From Amycolatopsis solani (GTDB taxonomy: Bacteria > Actinomycetota > Actinomycetes > Mycobacteriales > Pseudonocardiaceae), in assembly GCF_033441515.1 (NCBI RefSeq), contig NZ_JAWQJT010000001.1, forward strand, positions 1,736,001 to 1,800,000: a stretch of 64,000 bases of DNA, in the 5' to 3' direction. The translations under genes were made by a program, and so were the position numbers. Below, piece after piece: positions 20,244 to 31,533 of this stretch (position 1 is its first letter; each line of letters opens with the position of its first letter). Under the pieces are notes generated by a model. The model was not told where the DNA came from, did no database searches, and saw only the letters and a list, made by a program, of their open reading frames with translations.

Positions 20244-20812
20244 GGACGGACCAGCGCCGTCCAAATCCGTTCGGCCGCCATGAAGCACGCTTCGTGCTCC
20301 TCGGGTGCGTCCGGTGACCGCGTCTCGGCTCGGTGTAGCCAGCTGAGCAGGTCCATCGCGATTTCCGCCGGGAGCTCGCGCAGCAGCCGGACCGCGTCTT
20401 CGGTGCGAATGCGGCTCAGCAGCCGTCCGGTGGAGAAGGGGGCCAAGTCGCCGAGGTCCACCAGTTCGCGCAGGTAGTCGAGGCCGAGCAGCGGCAGCAT
20501 CCGGTCGGCGAGTGGAACCGGCATCCGGCGCAGGAGCGGTCCGACGTACTCGTGCGGCAGACACCGGAAGACGGCCGCCGCATCGGGTGGCGGCAGTGCC
20601 GCCAGTTCGCCGTAGACCGAGGGGAAGTCGTCCGGGCCTTCTAGCCGCAGCTGGGGCGCCAGCCGTGCGGCTATCCGGCCCGCTTCGACCGGGCTCAGCA
20701 CATCCGGCGGCGACGACTCGGGCGCCAGTCCGGCGTTGATCGTCACGTTCCCGTACACGGTGCCGAACTGCCCGATGCCGCTGCCCGATGCCCGGTTGTG
20801 CGTCTCGTCCAT
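20240..20812 (-). CDS. Uncharacterised helical-repeat protein with N-terminal GxVxGN tag
   Basis: This 190-residue soluble protein has two visible parts. Residues about 8-25 carry a short low-complexity strand motif, GSGIGQFGTVYGNVTIN. It resembles the small tags seen at the N-terminus of some actinobacterial conflict-system and NTPase-associated proteins. Residues about 70-165 are leucine-rich helical hairpins (AAVFRCLPHEYVGPLLRRM, LADRMLPLLGLDYLREL, AVRLLRELPAEIAMDLL) reminiscent of the MgtE N-terminal superhelix. Both comparisons are by eye. The start at 20812 follows AGGAGG. No transporter or NTPase part is present. Confidence 0.75.
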   Translation of the reverse strand: MDETHNRASGSGIGQFGTVYGNVTINAGLAPESSPPDVLSPVEAGRIAARLAPQLRLEGPDDFPSVYGELAALPPPDAAAVFRCLPHEYVGPLLRRMPVPLADRMLPLLGLDYLRELVDLGDLAPFSTGRLLSRIRTEDAVRLLRELPAEIAMDLLSWLHRAETRSPDAPEEHEACFMAAERIWTALVRP

Positions 20813-20853
20813 CGCCACCTCCTGCCGGAGGAGTCGCTATTCGGCGGCTGCGG

Positions 20854-21462
20854 TTACAGTGCCGGCTTGCCCCACCGATCCGTGAACGCGAACTCCTCCA
20901 GCGGCACCCGCACCCGCTCGGCCTTCTCGCGCTCGATCCGCCAGTCCTCCGCCAGCACCTCCGGCGAAGCCGGCGACCCCACCGCGATCGCCACCTTCGG
21001 GACCGCTTCGGCCGGCAGTGAGAACGCGGCACTCGCCTCGGCAGCCGAGAACCCCGCCATCTGGTGCGCGACCAACCCCAGCTCCACCGCCTGCAGCACG
21101 AGGTTCTCCGAAGCCAGCCCGAGCCCGTACTCGGCGTACGGCACCGAGCCCTTTTCGTTCGTCGTCACCACCACGCCGATCAGCAGCAGCCCCGCTCGGT
21201 GCGCCCACGCGCGGTTGCCCGAATTCAGCGTCGCCAGGATCGCGTCGAACGCCGGTGTCCCGCGGACGCCCACCAGGTACCGGGCCGGCTGGGTGTTGCC
21301 GAACGACGGGGCCCAGCGGGCCGCTTCCAGCAGGGCGCGGACCTGCTCCGGGGTGACCACGGCCGACTCGTCGTAGGCTCGCGGGCTCCACCGTTCGGCC
21401 ATCAGGGTCGCGATCGGGACGCTCGTCACAGCTGGCTTTCGCACGATCTTGACGATACCCAC
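20854..21462 (-). CDS. Nitroreductase family flavoprotein
   Basis: This 202-residue protein shows the FMN-dependent nitroreductase fold. Near the N-terminus is ERWSPRAYDES (the RRSxRxF-type FMN phosphate site), then LLEAARWAPSFGNTQPARY. The dimer and FMN region reads GLGLASENLVLQAVELGL, followed by the late PKVAIAVGSPA. Family members reduce nitro compounds, quinones or enones with NAD(P)H, or act in flavin metabolism. The substrate is unknown. It is transcribed away from ask and is probably a single-gene unit. Confidence 0.9.
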   Translation of the reverse strand: MGIVKIVRKPAVTSVPIATLMAERWSPRAYDESAVVTPEQVRALLEAARWAPSFGNTQPARYLVGVRGTPAFDAILATLNSGNRAWAHRAGLLLIGVVVTTNEKGSVPYAEYGLGLASENLVLQAVELGLVAHQMAGFSAAEASAAFSLPAEAVPKVAIAVGSPASPEVLAEDWRIEREKAERVRVPLEEFAFTDRWGKPAL

Positions 21463-21672
21463 GAGTGCTGTGCGTCACTCGGGAGGAAGGGCTCCGCGCA
21501 TTTCGTTGGTGTTACGGAAGATTTACTTCCGAACAACCCAGGCGAAGGGTCCGCCCCACGTCAAGAGGGTGGCGGGGCGTCCCCGCCCCGGTAGGCTCCT
21601 CTTCAAATCATGGGACGCGGGGGCTCCTCGGTGCCCACCAGGGAGCCGCCCGGCCCGCGAGGAGGTTCGGGC

Positions 21673-23975
<2,303 letters not shown>

Positions 23976-24063
23976 CCACAGTGGACGGCTGAAACTCGCT
24001 TGGCGATTCGCGGTGCCCGGGAGATCCTGGGCACCGCGAAACCATTTCCAGGGGAGGAAAACC

Positions 24064-25242
24064 ATGTACACCGCTGTCGACGGCGCCCGCGTCCCGATCC
24101 GGATGTGGGCCGACCCCGCGTCGGTCGAAGAGCAGGCCATGCGGCAGCTGCACAACGTCGCCAACCTGCCGTGGGTGCACGGCGTCGCCGTGATGCCCGA
24201 CGTGCACTACGGCAAGGGCGCGACCGTCGGCAGCGTCATCGCCATGCGCGACGCCGTCTCGCCCGCCGCCGTCGGGGTGGACATCGGGTGCGGCATGAGC
24301 GCCGTCCGGACGTCGCTCAGCGCGAGCGACCTGCCGGATGACCTCGGGAAGCTGCGCCGCCGGATCGAAAGCGCCGTTCCGGTCGGGTTCGGGCTGCACA
24401 AGACGCCCGTGAACCCGGCCAAGGTGCACGGCGTCGGCGGCTGGGACGCGTTCTGGCAGGGCTTCGGCCGGCTGCACGAAGGCGTCCAGGAGCTGCACGA
24501 CCGGGCCGCGCGGCAGATCGGGAGCCTCGGTGGCGGGAACCACTTCATCGAGGTCTGCCTCGACGACGACGGCCGCGTCTGGCTGATGCTGCATTCGGGT
24601 TCGCGCAACATCGGCAAGGAGCTCGCGGAGCGGCACATGGCTGTCGCGCGGAAGCTGCCGCACAACGCCGACCTGCCGGACCGCGACCTCGCCGTGTTCG
24701 TCGCCGGCACGCCGGAGATGCAGGCGTACCGGCGCGACCTGTTCTGGGCGCAGGACTACGCGGCGCGCAACCGCGCCACGATGGTCGCGCTCGTGAAGCA
24801 GGCGCTGAAGGACGTCGTCCCGCAGACGAGCTTCGACGACGCCATCTCCTGCCACCACAACTACGTCGCCGAGGAGACGTACGACGGGGTGGAGTTGCTC
24901 GTCACCCGCAAGGGCGCGATCCGTGCCGGATCGGGTGACCTCGGGATCATCCCGGGCAGCATGGGGACCGGTTCGTACATCGTCCGCGGGCTCGGCAACA
25001 CCGCGTCCTTCGAGTCGGCGTCGCACGGTGCCGGCCGCCGGATGTCCCGGAACAAGGCCAAGAAGCTGTTCACCGCGGACGACCTCGCGGCCCAGACGGC
25101 GGGCGTCGAATGCCGCAAGGACTCCGGCGTCGTCGACGAGATCCCGGCGGCGTACAAGGACATCGATTCGGTGATCCGGGCGCAGACGGACCTGGTCGAG
25201 GTCGTGGCGCACCTCAAGCAGGTGGTCTGCGTCAAGGGCTGA
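24064..25242 (+). CDS. RtcB family RNA ligase/repair protein
   Basis: This 392-residue protein carries the RtcB active-site set: VGVDIGCGMSAVR (metal-binding Asp and Cys), GSLGGGNHFIEV, MLHSGSRNIGKEL, ISCHHNYVAEE, GSMGTGSYIVRG, and SHGAGRRMSRN with the guanylated histidine region. RtcB joins 2',3'-cyclic phosphate or 3'-phosphate ends to 5'-hydroxyl RNA using GTP and Mn2+. No archease, RtcA or RtcR gene is next to it, so it is a stand-alone version whose role is unknown. ATG 24064 follows GGGGAGG. Confidence 0.92.
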   Translation: MYTAVDGARVPIRMWADPASVEEQAMRQLHNVANLPWVHGVAVMPDVHYGKGATVGSVIAMRDAVSPAAVGVDIGCGMSAVRTSLSASDLPDDLGKLRRRIESAVPVGFGLHKTPVNPAKVHGVGGWDAFWQGFGRLHEGVQELHDRAARQIGSLGGGNHFIEVCLDDDGRVWLMLHSGSRNIGKELAERHMAVARKLPHNADLPDRDLAVFVAGTPEMQAYRRDLFWAQDYAARNRATMVALVKQALKDVVPQTSFDDAISCHHNYVAEETYDGVELLVTRKGAIRAGSGDLGIIPGSMGTGSYIVRGLGNTASFESASHGAGRRMSRNKAKKLFTADDLAAQTAGVECRKDSGVVDEIPAAYKDIDSVIRAQTDLVEVVAHLKQVVCVKG

Positions 25243-25258
25243 GCGGTACCTTGGCGCC

Positions 25259-25639
25259 ATGACGAGGGGTGGAACGACGGCCGCGCTGCTGGCCGGGGCC
25301 GCACTGCTGCTGAGCGGGTGCGACCAGGTCAGCGACGCGGTCGACCAGGGGAGCCGGACCGCGGACAAGGTGAGCGCGTGCACGGAGGCGCTCGGGCTCG
25401 CGGACCTGAACCCGCTGGTCGACCCGGACAAGCTCAAGGCGCGCGCCGCGGACAAGGAGAAGCGGCTGCGCGAGCTGGCGGCGAACGTCCAGGACCAGGA
25501 CGTGAAGAACGCGCTGCTGGGCATGGCGGGCTCGTACGTCGAGGTGCAGAAGGAACGCATCGAGGACGCCGGGGTCGTGGCCCAGTGGGTGCAGCGCAAC
25601 GTCAAGAAGCTCGACGCCCTCCGCACGGCCTGCGGCTGA
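25259..25639 (+). CDS. Small hypothetical lipoprotein
   Basis: This 126-residue protein has a signal sequence ending in the lipobox LLSGC at residues about 17-21, followed by a mainly helical charged region (DKEKRLRELAANVQDQDVKNALL) with cysteines at about 40 and 125. It should be lipid-anchored outside the membrane. No family is recognised. It starts 16 bp after RtcB and may be co-transcribed with it. It ends at a palindromic terminator. Confidence 0.82.
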   Translation: MTRGGTTAALLAGAALLLSGCDQVSDAVDQGSRTADKVSACTEALGLADLNPLVDPDKLKARAADKEKRLRELAANVQDQDVKNALLGMAGSYVEVQKERIEDAGVVAQWVQRNVKKLDALRTACG

Positions 25640-25644
25640 CGCCG

Positions 25645-25690
25645 GTCGTGAGTGATAAGTCGGGTTAGAACCCGACTTATCACTCACGAC
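25645..25690. terminator. Long palindromic bidirectional terminator, CGTGAGTG family
   Basis: A perfect 22-bp inverted repeat with loop AG lies between the lipoprotein and the convergent MFS gene. Its outer arm, GTCGTGAGTGATAAG, matches the elements at 15966 and 60662 apart from the variable inner stem. The MFS gene takes its TGA stop from the arm. Confidence 0.85.
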
Positions 25691-26903
25691 CAGCCGCGGC
25701 AGACTCGGCCAGTGCGGGGAGCGGGTCGGCGGCCGGCTCCGGGGTGCGGGAGTGACGGCGGAGCAGGCCCGCCGCCGCGATCAGCAGGCCGCCGAGGCCC
25801 GCCGCCGCGAAGCCCCACGCCGGGCTCGAGTGGTCGATCGCGAAGCCGACCACCGGGCTGCCCAGCGCCAGGCCGAGCCGGGTCGACGCGTCCTGCAGGC
25901 CCATCGCCTCGCCGCGGACCTGCGGCGGGGCGATCTTGCTGACCGTCTCCGTGGTCGCCGCCAGGGTCGGGGCGCACAGCAGGTTCGTCGGGATCAGCAC
26001 CAGCATCAGCAGCCACCACGGCTGGTCGGCCAGCCCGACCGGCACCACCAGCAGCGCCAGCAGCAGCATCAGCACGCCCTGCGGCAGTGACCGCTTGACC
26101 GCGCCGTGGACGATGCCGCCGAGGATCGAGGCCGCGCACATCACCGCGATGACCAGGCCGGTCACGCCGAGGTCGCCGTTCGCGCGTAGAGCCGCCAGCG
26201 TCGCCAGTTCGGTGCCGACCAGCACGAACAGCGCGCCGCCCGCGATCAGCAGGGTGGCCACCAGCTGCCAGGACAGCCAGGTGCGCAGCTTCGGGCGGAC
26301 GCCGTCGACGATCGGCTCGCGGTCGTCGCGGATCGGCGGGTCGACCAGCCAGATCAGGCACGCCGTGCCGCCGAAGAGGACGCCGAGCGCGCTGAGCGTG
26401 AGCGTCGGGGGGAACGCCGTCATCGCCGCGATGCCGGCCGCCGGGCCGATCATGAACGTCGCTTCGATCGAGATGGTGTCCAGCGAGTACGCCGCCCGGC
26501 GCTCCGCCACCGGGACGAGCGCGGCCAGCACCTGCCGCGCCAGCGAGCCCGCCGGCACCGAGAGCGCACCGGCCGGGACCGCGACCACGGCGAGCGCCGC
26601 GTACGGCAGGTGCGGCGCGGCGAACCAGAACGCCGTGGTCGCGAGCCCGCAGACTGCGACGACCGGGCGCAGCCCGTACCGGTCGATGCACCGGCCGACC
26701 AGCGGCGCGCCGAGCGCCATCCCGAGGGTGATGCCGGCGCCGACCAGGCCGGCGGCGCCGTAGCCGCGGCCGAGCCCGGTGACGATGTACAGCGTCATCA
26801 TCACGCCGTTCATGGTCATCGGCAGCCGCGCCAGGAACATCAGGGCCATGGTCGAGGGGACGCGGGGAACGGCGAGGACCCGGCGGTAGGGCTGCAGCGG
26901 CAC
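25680..26903 (-). CDS. MFS transporter
   Basis: This 407-residue membrane protein has twelve hydrophobic segments and an MFS pattern (GAPLVGRCIDRYGLRPVV is the loop 2-3 motif). A charged central loop follows (DPPIRDDREPIVDGVRPK). GTG 26903 is chosen because the longer frame runs through the divergent operator region and lacks hydrophobic character. The TetR gene divergent to it very probably controls it. The efflux substrate, often a drug or metabolite, is not known. Confidence 0.88.
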   Translation of the reverse strand: MPLQPYRRVLAVPRVPSTMALMFLARLPMTMNGVMMTLYIVTGLGRGYGAAGLVGAGITLGMALGAPLVGRCIDRYGLRPVVAVCGLATTAFWFAAPHLPYAALAVVAVPAGALSVPAGSLARQVLAALVPVAERRAAYSLDTISIEATFMIGPAAGIAAMTAFPPTLTLSALGVLFGGTACLIWLVDPPIRDDREPIVDGVRPKLRTWLSWQLVATLLIAGGALFVLVGTELATLAALRANGDLGVTGLVIAVMCAASILGGIVHGAVKRSLPQGVLMLLLALLVVPVGLADQPWWLLMLVLIPTNLLCAPTLAATTETVSKIAPPQVRGEAMGLQDASTRLGLALGSPVVGFAIDHSSPAWGFAAAGLGGLLIAAAGLLRRHSRTPEPAADPLPALAESAAAGRE

Positions 26904-26968
26904 GTCTTCGATGAGAACCCAACCTGGTACGCGCGTGCAACAAAATTTCGCGCCTGGTGCTGGGTAAA

Positions 26969-26993
26969 TTTGATAGTTGATCCCATTTGATAG
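26969..26993. promoter_or_regulatory. Direct repeats TTTGATAG between MFS and TetR genes
   Basis: Two copies of TTTGATAG (26969-26976 and 26986-26993) are spaced 17 bp apart in the AT-richer divergent gap, and TAGTTG/CAACTA also forms an inverted pair overlapping the second. This is a plausible TetR operator/promoter region; binding is inferred. Confidence 0.5.
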
Positions 26994-27070
26994 CAACTAC
27001 CAACTTCTGCCGGCGGCGCTGTTCCTGCCCGGGCGGGCGGTCGCCCGGGCGCAACCGTGAGAATCGGGGC

Positions 27071-27670
27071 ATGACGTCGTCGCCAGCTGAACCGCAGGGC
27101 CTGCGCGAGCGCAAGAAGGCCAGGACGCGCGCCGCGATCCGGCGGCACGCGTTGCGGCTGTTCCACGAGCAGGGCTACGGCGCGACGACGGTCGACCAGA
27201 TCGCGGCCGCGGCGGAGATCTCGCCCAGCACCTTCTTCCGGTACTTCCCGACGAAGGAAGCGACGGTGCTGTACGACCCCTTCGACCCGCTGCTCATCGC
27301 GGCGGCGCTGGCGCAGCCGGCCGAACTCAGCCCGATCGGCGCGCTGCGGGCGACCGTGACCACCGTCCGCGAGGTGCTCCCGGCCGACGAGTGGGAGCGC
27401 GAACGCCGGCGGCAGCGGCTCGTGCTCCGCGAGCCCGAGCTGCGCACCGCGGCCATGGACAAGTTCGCCGAGGGGATCGACCTGCTGGCCGGGTTCGCGG
27501 CGCAGCGCACCGGCCGGGAGCCGGGCGGCTTCGAGGTCCGCAACTGGGCGGGCGCGGTGGTCGGCGTGGCCCTGGCCGCGTTCCTGGGATCGGCGGCGGA
27601 TCCCGAGGCCGACGCGCTGGCGGTCCTCGACGAAGCCGTCGCCCACCTGGAACTGGGTTTGCCGCTCTGA
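27071..27670 (+). CDS. TetR family regulator
   Basis: This 199-residue protein has the TetR helix-turn-helix at residues about 12-60 (ARTRAAIRRHALRLFHEQGY, ATTVDQIAAAAEISPSTFFRY, FPTKEATVLYDPFD). The DPxDP sequence after the HTH is common in the MftR-like group. The C-terminal helical domain (VVGVALAAFLGSAADPEADA) should bind the inducer. ATG 27071 is used; the longer frame extends into the operator. It is divergent from the MFS transporter, its probable target. Confidence 0.9.
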   Translation: MTSSPAEPQGLRERKKARTRAAIRRHALRLFHEQGYGATTVDQIAAAAEISPSTFFRYFPTKEATVLYDPFDPLLIAAALAQPAELSPIGALRATVTTVREVLPADEWERERRRQRLVLREPELRTAAMDKFAEGIDLLAGFAAQRTGREPGGFEVRNWAGAVVGVALAAFLGSAADPEADALAVLDEAVAHLELGLPL

Positions 27671-28038
27671 TCCGGCGAATCTCGTCCCGACCTGTGTGGG
27701 TGGCGGTGCGAGCGTGGGGGACGCCCCGTCTGGAGCAGTCGCGACACGCGGTCCGACGGAGTGATGAAGCCAATTGATCACCGTTTACACCAGTGTGGGT
27801 GACCCGGATGTTCCATAGTGGACAGTGATCACCGCTGAGTGACGATCGGGATCGGTCATGATGATCTTCAGGGGGAGGGGCAAGGTTTCGACGTTAATCA
27901 AATGCGGGTCAGTTCGCCTTTTCCGGATTCGGCACGTAAGGGTTAGAAAACGTCTCCAACCGGTGATCGGGTGGCTTATCTCCGACACGGCGGGTATCGA
28001 TTTAACCCGTCAGGTCTCCCGAGGCCAGGAGGTAAGGA
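27671..28038. other. Intergenic region between TetR and a secreted-protein gene
   Basis: No gene is seen in these 368 bases. The region from about 27770 to 28000 is visibly poorer in G+C than its surroundings, with short ORFs that have no coding character. It should contain the promoter of the secreted-protein gene, whose AGGAGG ribosome site is at about 28027. Confidence 0.6.
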
Positions 28039-28563
28039 ATGAAAGGCAAGATCGGGCGGGTCATCGCCCTGGTAGCCGCAGGCAGTCTGCTGGCGGTCGG
28101 AACGGCGGGGATCGCCTCGGCGAGCCCGGACGGGGGCAAGGGTTCCTCCAGCACCCAGGCCCTCGCCGCACAGGTGCTCCAGATGCGTGACGACCTGACC
28201 AAGGTGGCCTACGCGGGCAACGTCGGCGCCACGCGCGGCGACCTCGGGCAGCTCAGCCCGGTGCTCTCGGACATCGCGGCCGGCAAGCGCTACACCGTCC
28301 AGACCGACACCGAGCAGCTCGCCGGCCTGGCCAAGGGCCGGGCGGACGAGTCCAACCGGCTCCTGACCGACCCGACGGCGAAGGCGCGCCAGCTGCCGCC
28401 GCTGCCGTTGCCCATCCCGTCGCTGCCCGACCTGCCCGGACCGCTGAAGATCGTCAGCGACCTGGTGAAGGCGCTCCTCGCGGCCGTCACCGGCATCCTC
28501 GGCGGGCTGCTCGGCGGCCTGCCGGTGCCGCCGCTGCCGGTACCACCGCTGCCCGTCCCGTAA
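28039..28563 (+). CDS. Secreted protein with proline-rich C-terminal tail
   Basis: This 174-residue protein begins with a clear Sec signal peptide (MKGKIGRVIALVAAGSLLAV, cleavage after ASA near residue 28). A short alpha-rich part follows (QALAAQVLQMRDDLTKVAYAG). Then comes a proline/leucine-rich stretch LPPLPLPIPSLPDLPGP, a hydrophobic glycine-rich segment (LLAAVTGILGGLLGGL) and the repeat tail [13 protein letters not shown]. It is probably exported to the envelope. No family or function is recognised. A strong ribosome site AGGAGG precedes ATG. Confidence 0.82.
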   Translation: MKGKIGRVIALVAAGSLLAVGTAGIASASPDGGKGSSSTQALAAQVLQMRDDLTKVAYAGNVGATRGDLGQLSPVLSDIAAGKRYTVQTDTEQLAGLAKGRADESNRLLTDPTAKARQLPPLPLPIPSLPDLPGPLKIVSDLVKALLAAVTGILGGLLGGLPVPPLPVPPLPVP

Positions 28564-28583
28564 CCACCGAGGAAAACAGGGGG

Positions 28584-28629
28584 ATCCGGAGCCCGGCCCG
28601 CGGACATTTCTCCGCGCCGGGCTCCGGAT
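28584..28629. terminator. Terminator after the secreted-protein gene
   Basis: A 14-bp perfect inverted repeat (ATCCGGAGCCCGGC) encloses a nested GCGGA/TCCGC stem with loop CATTTC, between the convergent secreted-protein and esterase genes. Confidence 0.8.
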
Positions 28630-28635
28630 TCGTTT

Positions 28636-29688
<1,053 letters not shown>

Positions 29689-29814
29689 GGTTCCTCCTGA
29701 GCTTCGGCGCTGCCCAGGAGGTTACTTGCCAGTAGATAACAGGTCCAGCTGTGACCAGGACCTCCGTCCCAGAGTCTGGTCCTCCAGTTAAGTGGAGGGG
29801 TTAGCCTGGAAAGC

Positions 29815-30387
29815 GTGACTTCAGCCAGGACGCTCAACGTGCTCGGGATCGGCGGCTCGCTCCGTGAGGGCTCGCAGTCCGAACGAGCGCTGCAGATCGC
29901 GCTCGGCGGCGCGGCCGAAGTCGGCGTCCGGACCCGGCTGCTGACCGGCCCGGACCTGATTCTCCCCTTCTACGACGCCGGCGTGCCGGACCGCGACGAG
30001 CGCGCCACCCGGCTCGTCGAAGCCATCCGCGAGGCCGACGGGATCATCGTCGTCTCGCCGGGCTACCACGGCGCGCTCTCCGGCCTGGTCAAGAACGCGC
30101 TGGACTACGTCGAGGACCTGCGTGACGACCGCCGTCCCTACCTCGACGGCCGCGCGGTCGGCCTCGCCGCCGTCGCCTACGGCTGGCAGGCCGCGGTGAC
30201 CACGCTCGAACAGCTGCGCACGATCACGCACGCGCTGCGCGGCTGGGCCACCCCACTGGGTGGTTCGATCAACTCGGCCGAGACCAAGTTCGACGAAGGC
30301 GGTGGCGCGTCGGACGAGAAGAGTGTCCGGACCCTTCGCCTGATCGGGCGCCAGGTCGCCGAATTCGCGGTGACGCGCACCGCATGA
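29815..30387 (+). CDS. NADPH-dependent FMN reductase family protein
   Basis: This 190-residue flavodoxin-fold protein starts at GTG. It has the FMN phosphate loop GIGGSLREGSQSERAL, then EADGIIVVSPGYHGALSGLVKNALDYVE (its start and end EADGIIVVSPGYHG and KNALDYVE), and the late QLRTITHALRGWATPLGG. These are typical of NAD(P)H:FMN reductase/azoreductase-type enzymes (SsuE/ArsH-like). It probably supplies reduced flavin or reduces quinones. The neighbouring Ohr and Dps genes suggest a redox-stress setting. Confidence 0.92.
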   Translation: MTSARTLNVLGIGGSLREGSQSERALQIALGGAAEVGVRTRLLTGPDLILPFYDAGVPDRDERATRLVEAIREADGIIVVSPGYHGALSGLVKNALDYVEDLRDDRRPYLDGRAVGLAAVAYGWQAAVTTLEQLRTITHALRGWATPLGGSINSAETKFDEGGGASDEKSVRTLRLIGRQVAEFAVTRTA

Positions 30388-30521
30388 CGTTTCGCCCGGG
30401 TGCGCCCGGGTAATCGATGTACGTGACGCCTGCCATGTGCGGGCACTGTTCCGCGGGTGCGGGATGTTGTGCCCAGTGAGACGCTCGTCGAGGAGTGTCC
30501 AGGACAGAAGGCGGGCTGAGC

Positions 30522-30944
30522 ATGGGTCAGGCGATCTACACCGCGGTGGCGACGGCGCGCGGCGACGGCCGCAACGGCGAAGTCACTTCGTCGGACGGCG
30601 TCATCGACGAGTCGCTGGCGATCCCGAAGGAGATGGGTGGCCCCGGGGGCGACAAGACCAACCCCGAACAGCTCTTCGCCGCCGGCTACTCGGCCTGCTT
30701 CCACAGCGCCCTGCAGCTGGTCGCCCGCCAGGCCAAGGTCCAGCTCGGCGACTCGACGGTGACCGCGGAGGTGAGCGTGCTCAAGCAGGAGGTCGGATTC
30801 GGCCTCGGCGTCGCTCTCAACGTCTCCCTGCCGGGCCTCGAGCAGGCCCAGGCCGACCAGCTCGTCGAGCAGGCCCACCAGGTCTGCCCCTACTCCAACG
30901 CGACCCGCGGGAACATCGAGGTCGCGCTCTCCGCCACCGTCTGA
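30522..30944 (+). CDS. ohr: Organic hydroperoxide resistance protein
   Basis: This 140-residue OsmC/Ohr-fold protein has the two catalytic cysteines of thiol-dependent hydroperoxide reductases, C59 in YSACFHSAL and C122 in VCPYSNATRGN. The N-terminal dimer strand, IYTAVATARGDGRNG, is also typical. It reduces organic and fatty-acid hydroperoxides. ATG 30522 matches the family start better than the in-frame 30495. No OhrR repressor gene is adjacent. The Dps gene follows by 40 bp, so the two are probably one operon. Confidence 0.94.
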   Translation: MGQAIYTAVATARGDGRNGEVTSSDGVIDESLAIPKEMGGPGGDKTNPEQLFAAGYSACFHSALQLVARQAKVQLGDSTVTAEVSVLKQEVGFGLGVALNVSLPGLEQAQADQLVEQAHQVCPYSNATRGNIEVALSATV

Positions 30945-30984
30945 TCCCAGCCGTCGAACCAGTCAGAGGAAAGGATCACGTCAG

Positions 30985-31461
30985 ATGAGCAAGTCTCCGA
31001 TCAAGAGCCCGCTTTCCGAGGCCGACAAGGAGATCACCGGCAACGCCCTGCAGGCGACGCTGGTCGACCTGGTCGACCTCTCCCTGATCGCGAAGCAGGC
31101 GCACTGGAACGTCGTCGGCGCGAACTTCCGCAGCGCGCACCTCCAGCTCGACGAGCTGGTGGCCACCGCGCGCCAGTACGTCGACGAGGTCGCCGAGCGC
31201 GCCAACGCCATCGGCATTTCGCCGAACGGCAAGGCGAAGACCGTCGTCGAGAGCTCGGGTGCGCCGGACTACCCGGACAACTGGCAGTCGGTCGAGTCCA
31301 CGGTCGCCGCGATCGTCGACATCCTCGCGACGCTGATCGAGCGCCTGCGCGCCCGCATCGACGAGACCGACAAGAGCGACCTCGTGACGCAGGACCTGCT
31401 GATCGAGATCACCCGCGCGCTCGAAGAGGCGCACTGGATGTGGCAGGCGCAGCAAGCCTGA
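30985..31461 (+). CDS. dps: Dps family ferritin-like protein
   Basis: This 158-residue four-helix protein has the Dps ferroxidase signature: AKQAHWNVVGANFRSAHLQLDELVA (its key part HWNVVGANF with the later LDEL). Also present are VDEVAERANAIG and the C-terminal helix with LEEAHWMWQAQ. Dps dodecamers oxidise and store iron using hydrogen peroxide, and some bind DNA. It follows ohr with AGGAAAGG before the ATG and ends at an intrinsic terminator. Confidence 0.95.
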   Translation: MSKSPIKSPLSEADKEITGNALQATLVDLVDLSLIAKQAHWNVVGANFRSAHLQLDELVATARQYVDEVAERANAIGISPNGKAKTVVESSGAPDYPDNWQSVESTVAAIVDILATLIERLRARIDETDKSDLVTQDLLIEITRALEEAHWMWQAQQA

Positions 31462-31472
31462 TTTTCGCCACG

Positions 31473-31504
31473 AAAGGGCCGTTCCGTACGGAGCGGCCCT
31501 TTTT
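31473..31504 (+). terminator. Intrinsic terminator after dps
   Basis: A 9-bp stem, AAAGGGCCG/CGGCCCTTT, with an inner TCCGTACGGA palindrome ends in a TTTTT tract. A textbook Rho-independent terminator. Confidence 0.9.
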
Positions 31505-31533
31505 CGTCGGTGGGGGCCGGTACTTTCGGTGGC

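Noticed and set aside
27858..28190. Open frame beginning MMIFRGRGKVSTLIK
   Set aside because: It runs from the intergenic region into the secreted-protein gene in another frame and lacks coding bias.
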